A stretch of DNA of 64,000 bases. It comes from Roseibacillus persicicus. Lineage in GTDB: Bacteria; Verrucomicrobiota; Verrucomicrobiia; Verrucomicrobiales; Akkermansiaceae. The position numbers were made by a program, and so were the translations under genes. Location of the stretch: positions 124,001-188,000 of the forward strand of contig NZ_BMXI01000011.1 in assembly GCF_014651675.1 (NCBI RefSeq). Reading direction: 5' to 3'. Below are positions 34,856 through 44,578 of the stretch, in pieces (within the stretch, counting starts at the first letter, position 1; the number at the start of each line of letters is the position of its first letter). The notes beneath the pieces are model-generated. The model made no database searches and was not told where the DNA came from. It worked only from the letters and a program-made list of their open reading frames with translations.

Positions 34856-36586
34856 CTATTTCTTCAAATACGCCTTTACTTCATCCAAGGTCCGCGTATT
34901 CAAAAAGTCCTTCCGCCGCAACCACCCCTTCTGTGCGACCTTGATGCCAAAGTGAAGAGCTTGCAGGCCGTCGGTGCTGTGGGCGTCGGGATTGAGGGAG
35001 CAGAGCACGCCTTTGTCGCGGGCGCGCTTCCAGTATTTCCAATCCATATCCATGCGTTTGGCGGAGCAGTTCAGTTCGATGATGGTGTTGTTGGCCGCTG
35101 CGGCATCGATGACTTTGTCGAGATTGATGGGGTAGGGATCGCGGCGGAGAAGGAGGCGGCCGGTGGAGTGTCCTAGCATCGTGACGTGGGGGTTCTCAAT
35201 GGCGCGAATCACACGCGCAGTCATTTCCTCTTCCGGAAGTGAAAACGAGTTGTGGACCGAAGCGACCGTGAAATCGAGTTTCGCCAGCATCTCGTCGTCA
35301 AAATCGAGGCTGCCATTGCGGAGGATATCGACCTCCGATCCGGCAAAGAGATGAATCGCTCCATCCAGCTCCTGGTTCATCGCGTGGATGTCGTCGATCT
35401 GCTGGAGCAATCGCTCCTCATCGAGTCCACGCGCCTGCGGCGAGGACTTGGAGTGGTCGCTGATGCCGAGATAGTCGAGACCGAGGTCGATCGCCGCCAT
35501 CGCCATTTCGCGCAAAGTGTTGCGGCCATCGGACTCGGTGGTGTGGCAGTGGAAGGTGCCGCGCAGGTGCTCCTGTTTGACGAGATCGGGCAGCTCGTTC
35601 TCGGCCGCGGCTTCGATTTCGCCGCGATTTTCCCGCAGAGCCGGGGGAATGTAAGCGAGATTGAGCGCGGCGTAGAGTTCGGCCTCGGTGGTGATTTCGG
35701 GAAGCTCTTCCGCATCATCGCGGGTGGGGGAGAGGTCGTATTCGTTGAGAGACCAGCCCTTTTTCAAAGCGCGGGAACGGATGGCCACGTTGTGCTCCTT
35801 CGAGCCGGTGAAGTATTGCAGGGCAAAGGGAAATTGAGCGGTCGAGACCGCACGGAGATCGCATTGAAGGCCATTTTCCAAACGGATGGCCGCCTTGGTG
35901 TCTCCTTGGGCAATGGTCTCGATGCTGCCGACGTAGGCGGTGAAGTATTTGGTTAGCTCCGCCGGTTTGTCAGTGGCGACGAGGAAGTCGACATCATGCA
36001 CCGTCTCTTTGCCGCGACGATACGAGCCCGCGACTTCGAGTTGGTGGGTGGCGGGATGGAGCAGGAGGTAGTCACGCAAAGGCTCTGCTTCGTGAGCCGC
36101 GACGGAGAGAAGGTAGCGTCCGGAGAATTTTTCTTTGGTCTCGATAGCGGCGAGAATTTTCTCGGCCGTCTTTTTGCCAAAACCTTTGAGTCCAGCGACA
36201 GAACCATCTTCGCAGGCGCGCTTGAGACCTCCCAGAGTCGAGATTTCAAGCTCATCATAAAGCGCCTTGATTTTTTTGGGTCCTAGGCCTTGTAAGTCGA
36301 AGAGCTCGAAGAGGGTCTCGGGGAATTCGTGCTTGAGGTCGAGGTGATATTGCAGGCGGCCAGTAGAGGCGAGTTCGTGCAGTTTCTGTTGGAGGGCATC
36401 TCCAATCCCTTTGATGCCCTTCAGCTCATCGTCTTTGGCCAGTTGGAGAAAGTCCCCTTCGAAATCGCGGATGATGTCCGCCCCGTTGCGGTAGGCGCGG
36501 GTCTTGAAGGGGTTCTCGCCCTTGAGCTCGAGGAGCAGGGCGATTTCTTCCAGGGTCGAGGCAAGGTCTTCGGTTGTCAGAGGCAC
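34856..36586 (-). CDS. polX: DNA polymerase/3'-5' exonuclease PolX
   Basis: A 576-residue bacterial family X polymerase for gap-filling repair. Residues 1-200 hold two helix-hairpin-helix regions (GIKGIGDALQQKL, LQGLGPKKIKALY, GLKGFGKKTAEKI). The polymerase core has GSYRRGKETVHDVDFLVA (catalytic DxD) and GLQCDLRAV (third Asp). The C-terminal PHP domain has FHCHTTESDG, GISDHSKSS, VASVHNS, GHSTGR and NPDAHS, a complete metal set for the exonuclease. The start codon is GTG. Its 3' end faces repeat array 1. Confidence 0.96.
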   Translation of the reverse strand: MPLTTEDLASTLEEIALLLELKGENPFKTRAYRNGADIIRDFEGDFLQLAKDDELKGIKGIGDALQQKLHELASTGRLQYHLDLKHEFPETLFELFDLQGLGPKKIKALYDELEISTLGGLKRACEDGSVAGLKGFGKKTAEKILAAIETKEKFSGRYLLSVAAHEAEPLRDYLLLHPATHQLEVAGSYRRGKETVHDVDFLVATDKPAELTKYFTAYVGSIETIAQGDTKAAIRLENGLQCDLRAVSTAQFPFALQYFTGSKEHNVAIRSRALKKGWSLNEYDLSPTRDDAEELPEITTEAELYAALNLAYIPPALRENRGEIEAAAENELPDLVKQEHLRGTFHCHTTESDGRNTLREMAMAAIDLGLDYLGISDHSKSSPQARGLDEERLLQQIDDIHAMNQELDGAIHLFAGSEVDILRNGSLDFDDEMLAKLDFTVASVHNSFSLPEEEMTARVIRAIENPHVTMLGHSTGRLLLRRDPYPINLDKVIDAAAANNTIIELNCSAKRMDMDWKYWKRARDKGVLCSLNPDAHSTDGLQALHFGIKVAQKGWLRRKDFLNTRTLDEVKAYLKK

Positions 36587-36660
36587 GGGGGGAGCTTGGC
36601 GGGTTCTGTCCCTTCATCCAATCCCGAAGGCTAAAAATCTGATTGTTCCGTTTTTGTGGC

Positions 36661-37176
36661 CTAGCGGGAGCGAGCTTTCTTGGCATTCTTCATTGCTGCT
36701 TTGCGAAGCTTGAACTCTTCTTTCAAGTCACCGTGACGGTAACGATTTGGTCCAAAGAGTTGGGGCGAGCCGAAGCAGGCAAAGAGTCCGGCCAATCCAA
36801 TGAGTAGGCCTAAAATATTGAGGCCAAGGATTGTGAGGACAGAAAGAATGCAGAAGATTATGCAGAGAATGCGCCCCCATTTTGTTCTTTTGAAGATTCC
36901 CACGCTTGAAACGAGAAGGAGGAGGGGAACTGATAGCGTTCCGATGACGTAACCTACGGATTCGGGACCTTCCAGCGCGGACGAGTTTGGGCGGAGAGCC
37001 GGTAGAAGGCTCACGCAAATCAGGACGATTCCAAGCAACTGCAGCACCGCAATACATGAAAGATTGCATGAGCGGTAATAGAGTTTTTTCACTTGCTCGA
37101 AGTCCAAGTGGGCGAAAGGGGAGTTCGCATCGATTGCAAGTGGCTCGCTGGTTTCAGGTGCAGAGTAGGGATTCAT
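36661..37176 (-). CDS. Hypothetical membrane protein
   Basis: A 171-residue protein with a soluble N-terminus starting MNPYSAPETSEP, four predicted membrane helices (about 42-62, 78-96, 105-120, 122-138) and a very basic C-terminus (KLRKAAMKNAKKARSR). The N-terminal NPYxAP motif is common in small planctomycete/verrucomicrobial membrane proteins of unknown function. It lies between polX and the sulfatase on the same strand with gaps of 74 and 51 bp. Confidence 0.7.
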   Translation of the reverse strand: MNPYSAPETSEPLAIDANSPFAHLDFEQVKKLYYRSCNLSCIAVLQLLGIVLICVSLLPALRPNSSALEGPESVGYVIGTLSVPLLLLVSSVGIFKRTKWGRILCIIFCILSVLTILGLNILGLLIGLAGLFACFGSPQLFGPNRYRHGDLKEEFKLRKAAMKNAKKARSR

Positions 37177-37227
37177 GCGCGTGGGGGGAATACTGCTGGC
37201 TCCCGACCTGTTAGGTCGAGCCGGAAT

Positions 37228-38748
37228 CTATTTTTTCAGGCGTGGAGCGGAGTATCCCTGTTCCCGGATTTTTTTCATCTCAGCCTTCATCTCGGCCACT
37301 TTCTCTGGATTCTTGGCCGCCAGATTGTGGCGCTGGGCGATGTCTTCCTTTAGATTGTAGAGCGCGACCTTCTGGTCGTCTTCCGGGTAGTTGCGTCGTT
37401 TCTCGAAAGCGAGCGCTTTTCTGCCGTTGTGGTTTCCGGAGGGCTGGTCGATGTAGAGCCAATCCCCGACCCGAATGGCGTATTTGCCTTTGGCGGTATT
37501 GTGGATGTGGAAGTCGCGAACTTTCTCCACGGATCCATCTAACAATGGCACCAAATCGTGGGAGTCTTCGGCGGCATCCGCAGGCAGTGGGAAGTCGAGG
37601 TAGCTCGCAAGGGTGGCCATGATATCGATTTGCGACACAAGGGCGTCTTCCACCGTGCCGGCCTCCGTCTTGCCGGGCCATTTGATCAGGAAAGGGACGT
37701 GATGCCCTCCTTCGTAGATGTCACGCTTGAGACCGCGAAAGGGCTCGGCCGACCAGTGCCCGAACCTTTCGTCGCGGGCGTAGGCATAGTGCTCGGGGCC
37801 GTTGTCGGCGGAGAAGATGATGATGGTGTTCTCGTATTCGCCACTTTCCTTCAACGCTTTGATGAGGCGTCCCACGATGTCGTCGGTTTGCACCACGAAG
37901 TCCCCGTAGGCACCGGCCCCGGATTTGCCATCGAACTCATCGGTGGGAATGATGGGGGCGTGTGGGCTGGGGAAGGGAAAGAAGAGGAAGAACGGCTTGT
38001 CCTGCCCCTTGCGGCCGCGCAGATACTTTTCGCCCTCATCGGCCAGGGTGGGCAGGACTTGATAAAAGTCCCAGTCCGCCATTGCTGGACCAGGGCGAAC
38101 TTCCCAATTTCCTTCCTTGGTCTTTTGCTTGATGTTCTTGGGGAGCAGGGTGCTGTCGGGGACGGTGACCACCTTGTTGTCGCGAATCCAGCAGTAGGGA
38201 GGAAAGTTGATGACGCTGTCTCCAAAGTAGTGATCGAAGCCGTGGGCCAGAGGACCGTCGGGGATCTCCTGAGACCAATCGAAGTCGGTGTGCTCCCAGA
38301 CTTTCTTCTGCTTGGCGTGAGTGGCATCGCCAGTGTGGATGGCCATCCAATCCCAGCCCAAATGCCACTTGCCGATGCAGGCGGTGTCGTAGCCGGATTG
38401 CTGCATCATCTCGGGGAGGGTCAGTCTTTCCGATGGAAAAACCGAAGCGCCCATCGCGTTGACGATGCCGTGAAAATCGCGCCAATGATGACGTCCGGTG
38501 AGGAGCGCGTAGCGGGAGGGGGTGCAGATCCCCGAGGAGGAGTGTCCATCGGTGAAGCGGGTTCCCTCTTTGGCGATTTGGTCGAGGTGGGGAGTGGGGA
38601 TTTTGCTGTTGTCCTGATAGCTGGTCAGGTCGCCATAGCCAAGGTCGTCCGCATAAAGAATGAGGACATTCATCTTGTCCGCCCCCGAGAGGGTTGGGAT
38701 CAGGCTGGCGGCCAGCAGGCCGAGGGCAGGGAACAGGCTCAATTTCAT
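37228..38748 (-). CDS. Sulfatase (arylsulfatase, Cys type)
   Basis: A 506-residue exported type I sulfatase. Signal peptide to LIPTLSGA, then NVLILYADDLGYGDL (metal-binding Asp pair) and ICTPSRYALLTGRHHWR, where the CxPSR Cys becomes formylglycine. GKWHLGWDW, the DNGPEHY metal site and FRGLKRDIYEGGHHVPFLIKWP complete the core. Substrate cannot be assigned; verrucomicrobia use many such enzymes on sulfated polysaccharides. No sulfatase-maturing enzyme, carbohydrase or transporter is adjacent. I chose ATG 38748 over TTG 38751. It diverges from the MscK-like gene with 105 bp between. Confidence 0.94.
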   Translation of the reverse strand: MKLSLFPALGLLAASLIPTLSGADKMNVLILYADDLGYGDLTSYQDNSKIPTPHLDQIAKEGTRFTDGHSSSGICTPSRYALLTGRHHWRDFHGIVNAMGASVFPSERLTLPEMMQQSGYDTACIGKWHLGWDWMAIHTGDATHAKQKKVWEHTDFDWSQEIPDGPLAHGFDHYFGDSVINFPPYCWIRDNKVVTVPDSTLLPKNIKQKTKEGNWEVRPGPAMADWDFYQVLPTLADEGEKYLRGRKGQDKPFFLFFPFPSPHAPIIPTDEFDGKSGAGAYGDFVVQTDDIVGRLIKALKESGEYENTIIIFSADNGPEHYAYARDERFGHWSAEPFRGLKRDIYEGGHHVPFLIKWPGKTEAGTVEDALVSQIDIMATLASYLDFPLPADAAEDSHDLVPLLDGSVEKVRDFHIHNTAKGKYAIRVGDWLYIDQPSGNHNGRKALAFEKRRNYPEDDQKVALYNLKEDIAQRHNLAAKNPEKVAEMKAEMKKIREQGYSAPRLKK

Positions 38749-38853
38749 CAAGGGGCATACTCGGCGGCAGAGGGAGCCTTTTCAAACTCCTTTGCGAACA
38801 AGACGATTCCGGTATTTGCCTTCCTGCTGGTCTGCCTTACTCTCAGCGGGTCT

Positions 38854-41800
38854 GTGAAATTTTTGATTCTTGTTCTGCTCCTCTTTGCGAGCCCCGTCTG
38901 GTCCCAAGGTCTTTCCTCTGAGGAGATCGATAAGCTGGTGAAAAGTGAGGAGGCCGCGGGAGAAGATGCGACTTCGCAGGCTGCCCTTGCCGCTTGGAAG
39001 TCGGCACTTTCTCTGGCGCAGCAGTTGGAGGAACTCAATCGGCAGACCAAGGAACTGCGGCAAAAGATCGAGGCAGGCCCTTCCCAGCCGGATTTGACCC
39101 TTCCCGATCCTTTGCCCGAGAGCGCGGGGTTGACGGAGCAAACCGCTCGTCTGGCCGAGATCAACTCCGCCATCGAAGCTTCCCGATCCCGCATCGACCA
39201 GTCCACCTCCGAGCTGGATGGTTCGACTGCTCGCATCACGGAGCTATCGGAACAGATTGCGAAAAACCGTGACCTGCTGAGCGATGTGCAAATCCCGGCG
39301 GAAGGAACGACTTCACTCCAGAAAGCGGAGTATCAAAAGGCGGTCCTGGCCAAGGCTCTGCTCCAAGCTCGGATCGAAAACTTTCAGGCGGAACAGGATT
39401 TTCAGCAGATGGAGATGGTGAGCCTACCTGAGCGGTTGAGAGTGAGAAAAGAGCATCTCGCCCAGCTCTTGCAGGTTAAGGATCGTCTCCAGGCGTCCAT
39501 TGCGGGATTGCGAAAGGAGGAAGCGCAGAGCACCAGTGAATCTCTCGATGCTTCCTTCCAGAAGCTCGCTCACATTCCCGAACTGGCCACCGTCATCAAC
39601 GACATCAGGCAGTTCAATGAAAGGCGAACGGGTGAGAACGGCTTGCAGAGTCAAATCAAGTCGGCTGCTTCTTACGAGAAATCAGTCAACGCGCTGTGGG
39701 ACCGCATCAAGAATCAGAAGGAGCTGGCGGATCAGAAGATCAAGTTATTGGAGTCGGTCGAGATCGGTATCGATACCAAGACTGGACTCCTGCTGCGCGA
39801 ACAACGGGCGGAATTGCAGAGCACCGATTCCTTGCAGCGCACCATGCGCGAAAAGGTCGAGCAGGTTGCCCAGAATCAGATCTCTTTGTTAGATCTTCTC
39901 GATGAGCTCAAGCAGGCTCCCTTGAAGACCAGCGTCATCAATCGCTTGGTGAAGGAGAATCCCGAACTCACAAAGAACGAAGTGAACGAGCTGCTCGCTC
40001 AGCGAAAGTCACTTTTGGAAGCGCTGACTGTCGATTACCGCAGTCTCAATGACACTTTGACACGCACGAATTCCAAGGCTGCACGGACCATCGAAGCCAT
40101 CGAAAGTTATTCCACCTTTCTCGACAAGCGGTTGCTCTGGATTCGCAGCACCACGCCTCTCCAGGCTTCCGAGCCTTTGGATGAATGGAAACGGGTCGTG
40201 GGCTTGTTCCATCCGGACTACCTGAAAATGGCGTTGAGGAGCATGGGGGACAATTGGCCTTCGCGGCTGATTCCAACTTTGCTTCTGGTGACGACTTTTC
40301 TCTTTACCCTCATTCGGCGCAGGAAATTGCGTGAGTTTCTGAAGTCGTCGAGCGAACAGGCGGCGCGCCGGAATTGTCTCAGCATTCGTCCCACTTTGGT
40401 GACTATCGCTTGTTCTTTTCTGATGGCCTTTACTTGGCCTTCTTTGCTGTTCCTGCTGGCGCTGTTGATTAGCGAGCCTGAGCCGCTGCGGGTCGGCCTT
40501 CTCAATTCGGGTGTTTTTCTTCTCGTCGGCCTGCTGCTGATGAGATTTGCCAAAAAGGAAACTCTCTTTGAGGCTCACTTTCGGTTCTCGTCGGAGAAGG
40601 TGGAGCGAGTTCGGTGGGTGCTCCGTATTTTCGTTCCCGCCATGTTCTTCTTCGTCTTCGGCATAGGAGCTCTCACGGCAGAGCGTGGGGAAGGTGATTC
40701 CGGACGATTGGTATTCATTCTGGGGATGCTGCTCGTGACGGGGCTGGCCCATTTCCTCTTTCATCCCAAGCACTCCATTGTGCGGGGTGAGGAGAAGGCT
40801 GGCTGGGTCGCGAGACTGAGCTACCCACTGGCGATTGGCTTGCCCGTCAGCTTTGCGGTGGGAGCGGCCTTGGGATTTTTCGCTTCCGTATTGACCCTGC
40901 GGGCGCAGGTGCTGGCTTCGGCAGGGGTCTTGTTGGCGGCCTTTCTAATTATTCGTTTCTTTACCCGATGGATTCTGGTCTCGCGTCGTCGCTTGGCGAT
41001 TTCGCAAGCGCTTCAACGGCGCGAAGCGACCCTTGCTCATCGCAATCGGGAGGAAAAAGGGGAAACCGACAAGGAGATGGACCTCCCCAGCCTGGAAGAG
41101 GTGAAGGCCCAAGCCATCGATGTCGTTGAGGTGGAGGAGCAGACCAGCCGCTTGGTTCGGTTCTGTGTGTATTTCTCTGTTCTCTTTGCGATTTGGTCGA
41201 TTTGGTCCAGCTCGCTGGTTGCCTTTTCCAAGCTTGATACCATTCCGGTGAATCCTTTCCTCAAGGCCAAACAAGAGGAAGTCTCTAAACCGGCTCCTGT
41301 AATCGACAGTCTGCTCACGGGGGGAACTTCCACCGGCGAAGCAGAGGCGAAGAGCTCCGAGCCAGAAGTGGACGAGGAGTTCAGTGCCTTGACTGAAATC
41401 GTGGGGCCTTCGAAAAACTTTATCAGTTGGCAGGACCTGATTCTGGCTGTTTTCATCGCGGCTTTGACCGTGGTGGCCGCGCGGAATATTCCCGGATTGC
41501 TCAGTCTGGCCGTTTTCAACCGCTTGAACCTGGGGCCTGGCGGAAACTTCGCGTTTACCACGGTGGTGCGCTATGTGATCGTAGTGACGGGATTGGTTGT
41601 CGGCTTGGGGAAGGTGGGCATCACTTGGGACAAGGTGCAATGGTTGGCTGCGGCCATCACCTTGGGTATTGGTTTTGGTTTGCAGGAGATTTTTGCGAAC
41701 TTTGTGGCCGGTCTGATTCTTCTTTTCGAGCGGCCGATTCGCTTGGGTGATGTCGTAACGGTGGGTGACGTCTCGGGGAAAGTGACGGAGATTAAGATCC

Positions 41801-42240
41801 GGGCGACCACCATCCAGCAGTTCAACAATCGTGAACTGGTTGTGCCCAACAAGGACTTCATCACAAGCCAATTAATCAACTGGACGCTGCGTGATACGGT
41901 ATTGCGTTTCGAGATCGCGGTGGGAATCGCATATGGATCCGACACACGGAAGGCGAAGGAGATTCTTTCCCGACTCGTCAACGAGCATCCCAACGTTCTG
42001 GATGACCCAGCTCCGGGAGTCATTTTCAATGCCTTTGGCGCGAGCACGTTGGACTTCTTGATTCGAGCCCACGTCGGTCGGGTGGAGAATTTGGTGGATA
42101 CTCAAAGCGAGCTCCACTTCCAGATCGACGACGCGTTCCGTGAAGCTGGGATTGAGATTTCTTTCCCACAACAGGATCTTCACATTCGGTCTCTACCGGA
42201 GGGAGTGAGTTTGCAGCCGACACCTCCTGCGGAAGGATAG
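38854..42240 (+). CDS. Large mechanosensitive channel (MscK/KefA-like)
   Basis: A 1128-residue protein in the layout of MscK. A signal peptide (GTG start, MKFLILVLLLFASPVWSQ) is followed by a long periplasmic coiled-coil region (about residues 20-440), about 11 membrane helices, and the MscS core at the C-terminus. The core has AAAITLGIGFGLQEIFANFVAG (pore helix) and LGDVVTVGDVSGKVTEIKIR, ATTIQQFNNRELVVPNKDF and the cytoplasmic vestibule. It protects cells from hypo-osmotic shock. The open frame reaches far upstream to 37558, but that part is antisense to the sulfatase gene; the GTG at 38854 gives the signal peptide. Confidence 0.92.
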   Translation: MKFLILVLLLFASPVWSQGLSSEEIDKLVKSEEAAGEDATSQAALAAWKSALSLAQQLEELNRQTKELRQKIEAGPSQPDLTLPDPLPESAGLTEQTARLAEINSAIEASRSRIDQSTSELDGSTARITELSEQIAKNRDLLSDVQIPAEGTTSLQKAEYQKAVLAKALLQARIENFQAEQDFQQMEMVSLPERLRVRKEHLAQLLQVKDRLQASIAGLRKEEAQSTSESLDASFQKLAHIPELATVINDIRQFNERRTGENGLQSQIKSAASYEKSVNALWDRIKNQKELADQKIKLLESVEIGIDTKTGLLLREQRAELQSTDSLQRTMREKVEQVAQNQISLLDLLDELKQAPLKTSVINRLVKENPELTKNEVNELLAQRKSLLEALTVDYRSLNDTLTRTNSKAARTIEAIESYSTFLDKRLLWIRSTTPLQASEPLDEWKRVVGLFHPDYLKMALRSMGDNWPSRLIPTLLLVTTFLFTLIRRRKLREFLKSSSEQAARRNCLSIRPTLVTIACSFLMAFTWPSLLFLLALLISEPEPLRVGLLNSGVFLLVGLLLMRFAKKETLFEAHFRFSSEKVERVRWVLRIFVPAMFFFVFGIGALTAERGEGDSGRLVFILGMLLVTGLAHFLFHPKHSIVRGEEKAGWVARLSYPLAIGLPVSFAVGAALGFFASVLTLRAQVLASAGVLLAAFLIIRFFTRWILVSRRRLAISQALQRREATLAHRNREEKGETDKEMDLPSLEEVKAQAIDVVEVEEQTSRLVRFCVYFSVLFAIWSIWSSSLVAFSKLDTIPVNPFLKAKQEEVSKPAPVIDSLLTGGTSTGEAEAKSSEPEVDEEFSALTEIVGPSKNFISWQDLILAVFIAALTVVAARNIPGLLSLAVFNRLNLGPGGNFAFTTVVRYVIVVTGLVVGLGKVGITWDKVQWLAAAITLGIGFGLQEIFANFVAGLILLFERPIRLGDVVTVGDVSGKVTEIKIRATTIQQFNNRELVVPNKDFITSQLINWTLRDTVLRFEIAVGIAYGSDTRKAKEILSRLVNEHPNVLDDPAPGVIFNAFGASTLDFLIRAHVGRVENLVDTQSELHFQIDDAFREAGIEISFPQQDLHIRSLPEGVSLQPTPPAEG

Positions 42241-42255
42241 GTCAGGCCCGGCTTG

Positions 42256-43479
42256 CTATTGGCTACTAGCGAGGTGTTCGCTCTCTTCTAACAGTGCTTT
42301 GGTTTCGCCGACGAGAAAGGCTGAGCCCGTCACGAGAACGAGAGGTGCTTTCTCACAGGCCAAAAGTGCAGCCTTCACATTCGAGTGCTGACGGCATCTT
42401 TCTTTCCCTTGTTCGGGAGTGTGTTCGAAGAGGGTGTCGGTCTGGGTGCTGCGAGGGCTGTTGATTGGCGTGAAGTGAATCTCGCCAGCTACCTCCTCCA
42501 GCATCTCCAGCATGGGGTCGATTTCTTTCGAGCCAGCCGCTCCAAAGATGAGGGCGGGTTTCTGCTTGGGGAAATGCTTTCGCAAGCTGGCTACTAAACT
42601 TCTAGTAGCATGCGGGTTGTGGGCGATATCGAGGATGATGCTTTGGTCCTCGTTGGGGGAGATGATCTCGAAGCGGCCGGGATGAGTGGCCTTGGACAGG
42701 CCGGAGAGGACGACGTCGTAGTTCATCTCAAAACCCGCCGCGTAAAGTGCCTCGAGGGCCACGGCGGCATTGCTGGCCTGGTGCTCGCCCAGCAAGCCGA
42801 GGGGGTAGCCTCGTAGAGGCTCGCTGATCCAAGTCAGGGGGGAGCGGGTTTGGTTGGCGGTTTGTTCGATGACGCGGGCGGCTTCCGGGGCCTGGGGAGC
42901 GCTGATGGCGGGCTTGCCTTCCCGAAAGATGGCTGACTTTTCCCCGGCAATTGCAGTCAAGGTGTCTCCGAGCCATTGCTGGTGGTCGAGGTCGACTGGG
43001 GTGAGCACTGCCACGTCGGAGGGGACCACGGTGGTGGCATCGAAGCGCCCTCCCATCCCGACTTCCAGCACGATGAGCTCGCATTCTTGTTCGTAGAAGT
43101 AGCGCATGGCCAGGGCCAGGGTCAGCTCGAAGAAGGTGGGGTGATGCTCCCAGTCTTTCACCAACTCGCGCAGTTCGCTAAGCCCCTTTGCGATCGTTTC
43201 CTCGGGCATCTGCTGACCGCTGACCTGAATGCGTTCGCGATAGCTGACGAGATGGGGAGAGGTGAAGAGCCCCGTGCGTGATCCGGTGGCACGGGCGAGC
43301 GAATCGATGAAGGCACAGGTGGAGCCCTTGCCATTGGTACCCGCGACTTGAATGACCTTCGTGGTGTGGCGGGGGAAGGCGAGATATTCGCGGAGCAGGC
43401 GGGTCGGATTTTCCAAGCCAAGTTTGATTCCAAAGGTCTGGGTGGAATAGAGCCAGGAAATGGCTTCGGAGTAGTTCAT
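42256..43479 (-). CDS. folC: Folylpolyglutamate/dihydrofolate synthase
   Basis: A 407-residue Mur-ligase-type enzyme that adds glutamate to folates. The P-loop is VAGTNGKGSTCAFI, then GLFTSPHLVSYRERI, MGGRFDATTV and DLDHQQWLGDTLTAIAGEKSAIFR; the C-terminal part has ILDIAHNPHATRSL. Start is ATG 43479 (MNYSEAISWLYS), the normal family start; the longer frame to 43557 adds an unrelated extension. It diverges from the panE-like gene. Confidence 0.95.
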   Translation of the reverse strand: MNYSEAISWLYSTQTFGIKLGLENPTRLLREYLAFPRHTTKVIQVAGTNGKGSTCAFIDSLARATGSRTGLFTSPHLVSYRERIQVSGQQMPEETIAKGLSELRELVKDWEHHPTFFELTLALAMRYFYEQECELIVLEVGMGGRFDATTVVPSDVAVLTPVDLDHQQWLGDTLTAIAGEKSAIFREGKPAISAPQAPEAARVIEQTANQTRSPLTWISEPLRGYPLGLLGEHQASNAAVALEALYAAGFEMNYDVVLSGLSKATHPGRFEIISPNEDQSIILDIAHNPHATRSLVASLRKHFPKQKPALIFGAAGSKEIDPMLEMLEEVAGEIHFTPINSPRSTQTDTLFEHTPEQGKERCRQHSNVKAALLACEKAPLVLVTGSAFLVGETKALLEESEHLASSQ

Positions 43480-43608
43480 GACAGTCGGTGCTCCGCAATC
43501 TTGAACAGCGAGGGGGTTCCGTCCACTCTGGAAGAGGTGTTTTTTCAGCTTCGGCAAAAGCCCGGTTAGAGGTTTGATTATTGCATTGCGGTCGTCTTTC
43601 CTACCGGC

Positions 43609-44520
43609 ATGAAAATTGGTTCAATTGCCATCGTGGGGGCAGGAGCAGTCGGAAGCTATTACGGTTGCCGGATTGCGCAGGCGGGTCATGAGGTTCGGTT
43701 TCTCTTGCGATCGGATTACGAGGTGGTGCGGGAGAAGGGGTTTGTGCTCGAGAGTTCGGCGGGCGATTTTCAAATTGCCGAGCCTGCGGTCTTTCGCGAT
43801 TCAACGGAGCTCGGTCCGGTAGACCTCGTGATCGTGGCGTGGAAGGCGACAGCCAATGCCCATGCCGAAGAGGTGATTGCGCCCCTCCTGCACGAGGAAA
43901 CCCGTATTCTGACTTTGCAAAATGGGCTGGGGAATGTGGAGCTGTTAGAGGGCTTGTTCGGTAGGGGGCGGGTGTTGGGTGGGATCTGCTTTGTATGCAT
44001 CAATCGTTTGGCGGCGGGACACATTTCCCATACGGGTGGCGGGCTGGTGACCATTGGAGAGCCAGCGGAAACAGGGGTCTTGCAGGAGGTGGCGAGCCTG
44101 TTTGGCGACTTGGTAGAAATGACAGTGGTTGATGATCTCGCCTTGGCCCAGTGGCGCAAGTTGGTCTGGAACATTCCGTTCAACGGTCTTTGTGTCACGG
44201 AGGGGGGAATTGATACCGAGGAGTTGCTGTCCAGACCCGGCAAGGAAGGTGAGGTATTGGCGACTATGAAAGAGGTTCAGCTGGCGGCGCGGGCCCTGGG
44301 GCATGAGATACCGGATGACTTTTTGAGCAATCAGATTGAGCGCACCAAGCCGATGGGCCCCTACAAGCCCTCCAGTATGTTGGATTACGTCAACGGTCAT
44401 CCTCTGGAGGTCGAAGCCATTTGGGGCGAGCCCATGAGACGGGCGGAGAAGGCGGGGGTGGCCGTGCCGCGCATCTCCGCACTTTACCACCGGATTCTAG
44501 AGCTGGACCGCCAGAGGTAG
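43609..44520 (+). CDS. 2-dehydropantoate 2-reductase family protein
   Basis: A 303-residue KPR/PanE protein that would reduce ketopantoate with NADPH for pantothenate synthesis. Nucleotide-binding motif IAIVGAGAVGSYYGCRIAQAG, VDLVIVAWKATAN, LTLQNGLGNVE, catalytic Lys in LAQWRKLVWNIPFN, and PYKPSSMLDYVNGHPLEVEAIWG near the C-terminus with the conserved Ser and Glu. Several paralogues of this family act on other 2-keto acids, so panE is likely but not certain. Confidence 0.88.
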   Translation: MKIGSIAIVGAGAVGSYYGCRIAQAGHEVRFLLRSDYEVVREKGFVLESSAGDFQIAEPAVFRDSTELGPVDLVIVAWKATANAHAEEVIAPLLHEETRILTLQNGLGNVELLEGLFGRGRVLGGICFVCINRLAAGHISHTGGGLVTIGEPAETGVLQEVASLFGDLVEMTVVDDLALAQWRKLVWNIPFNGLCVTEGGIDTEELLSRPGKEGEVLATMKEVQLAARALGHEIPDDFLSNQIERTKPMGPYKPSSMLDYVNGHPLEVEAIWGEPMRRAEKAGVAVPRISALYHRILELDRQR

Positions 44521-44578
44521 AAGAATCTCTGCCACCTTTTACCATTGCGGGTAAGGCAAAGAGTGGAAGACTACCGCC

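Noticed and set aside
37558-38853. N-terminal extension of the MscK-like gene (an open frame of 1560 codons in total)
   Set aside because: This part is exactly antisense to the sulfatase gene; a signal peptide begins at the GTG at 38854.
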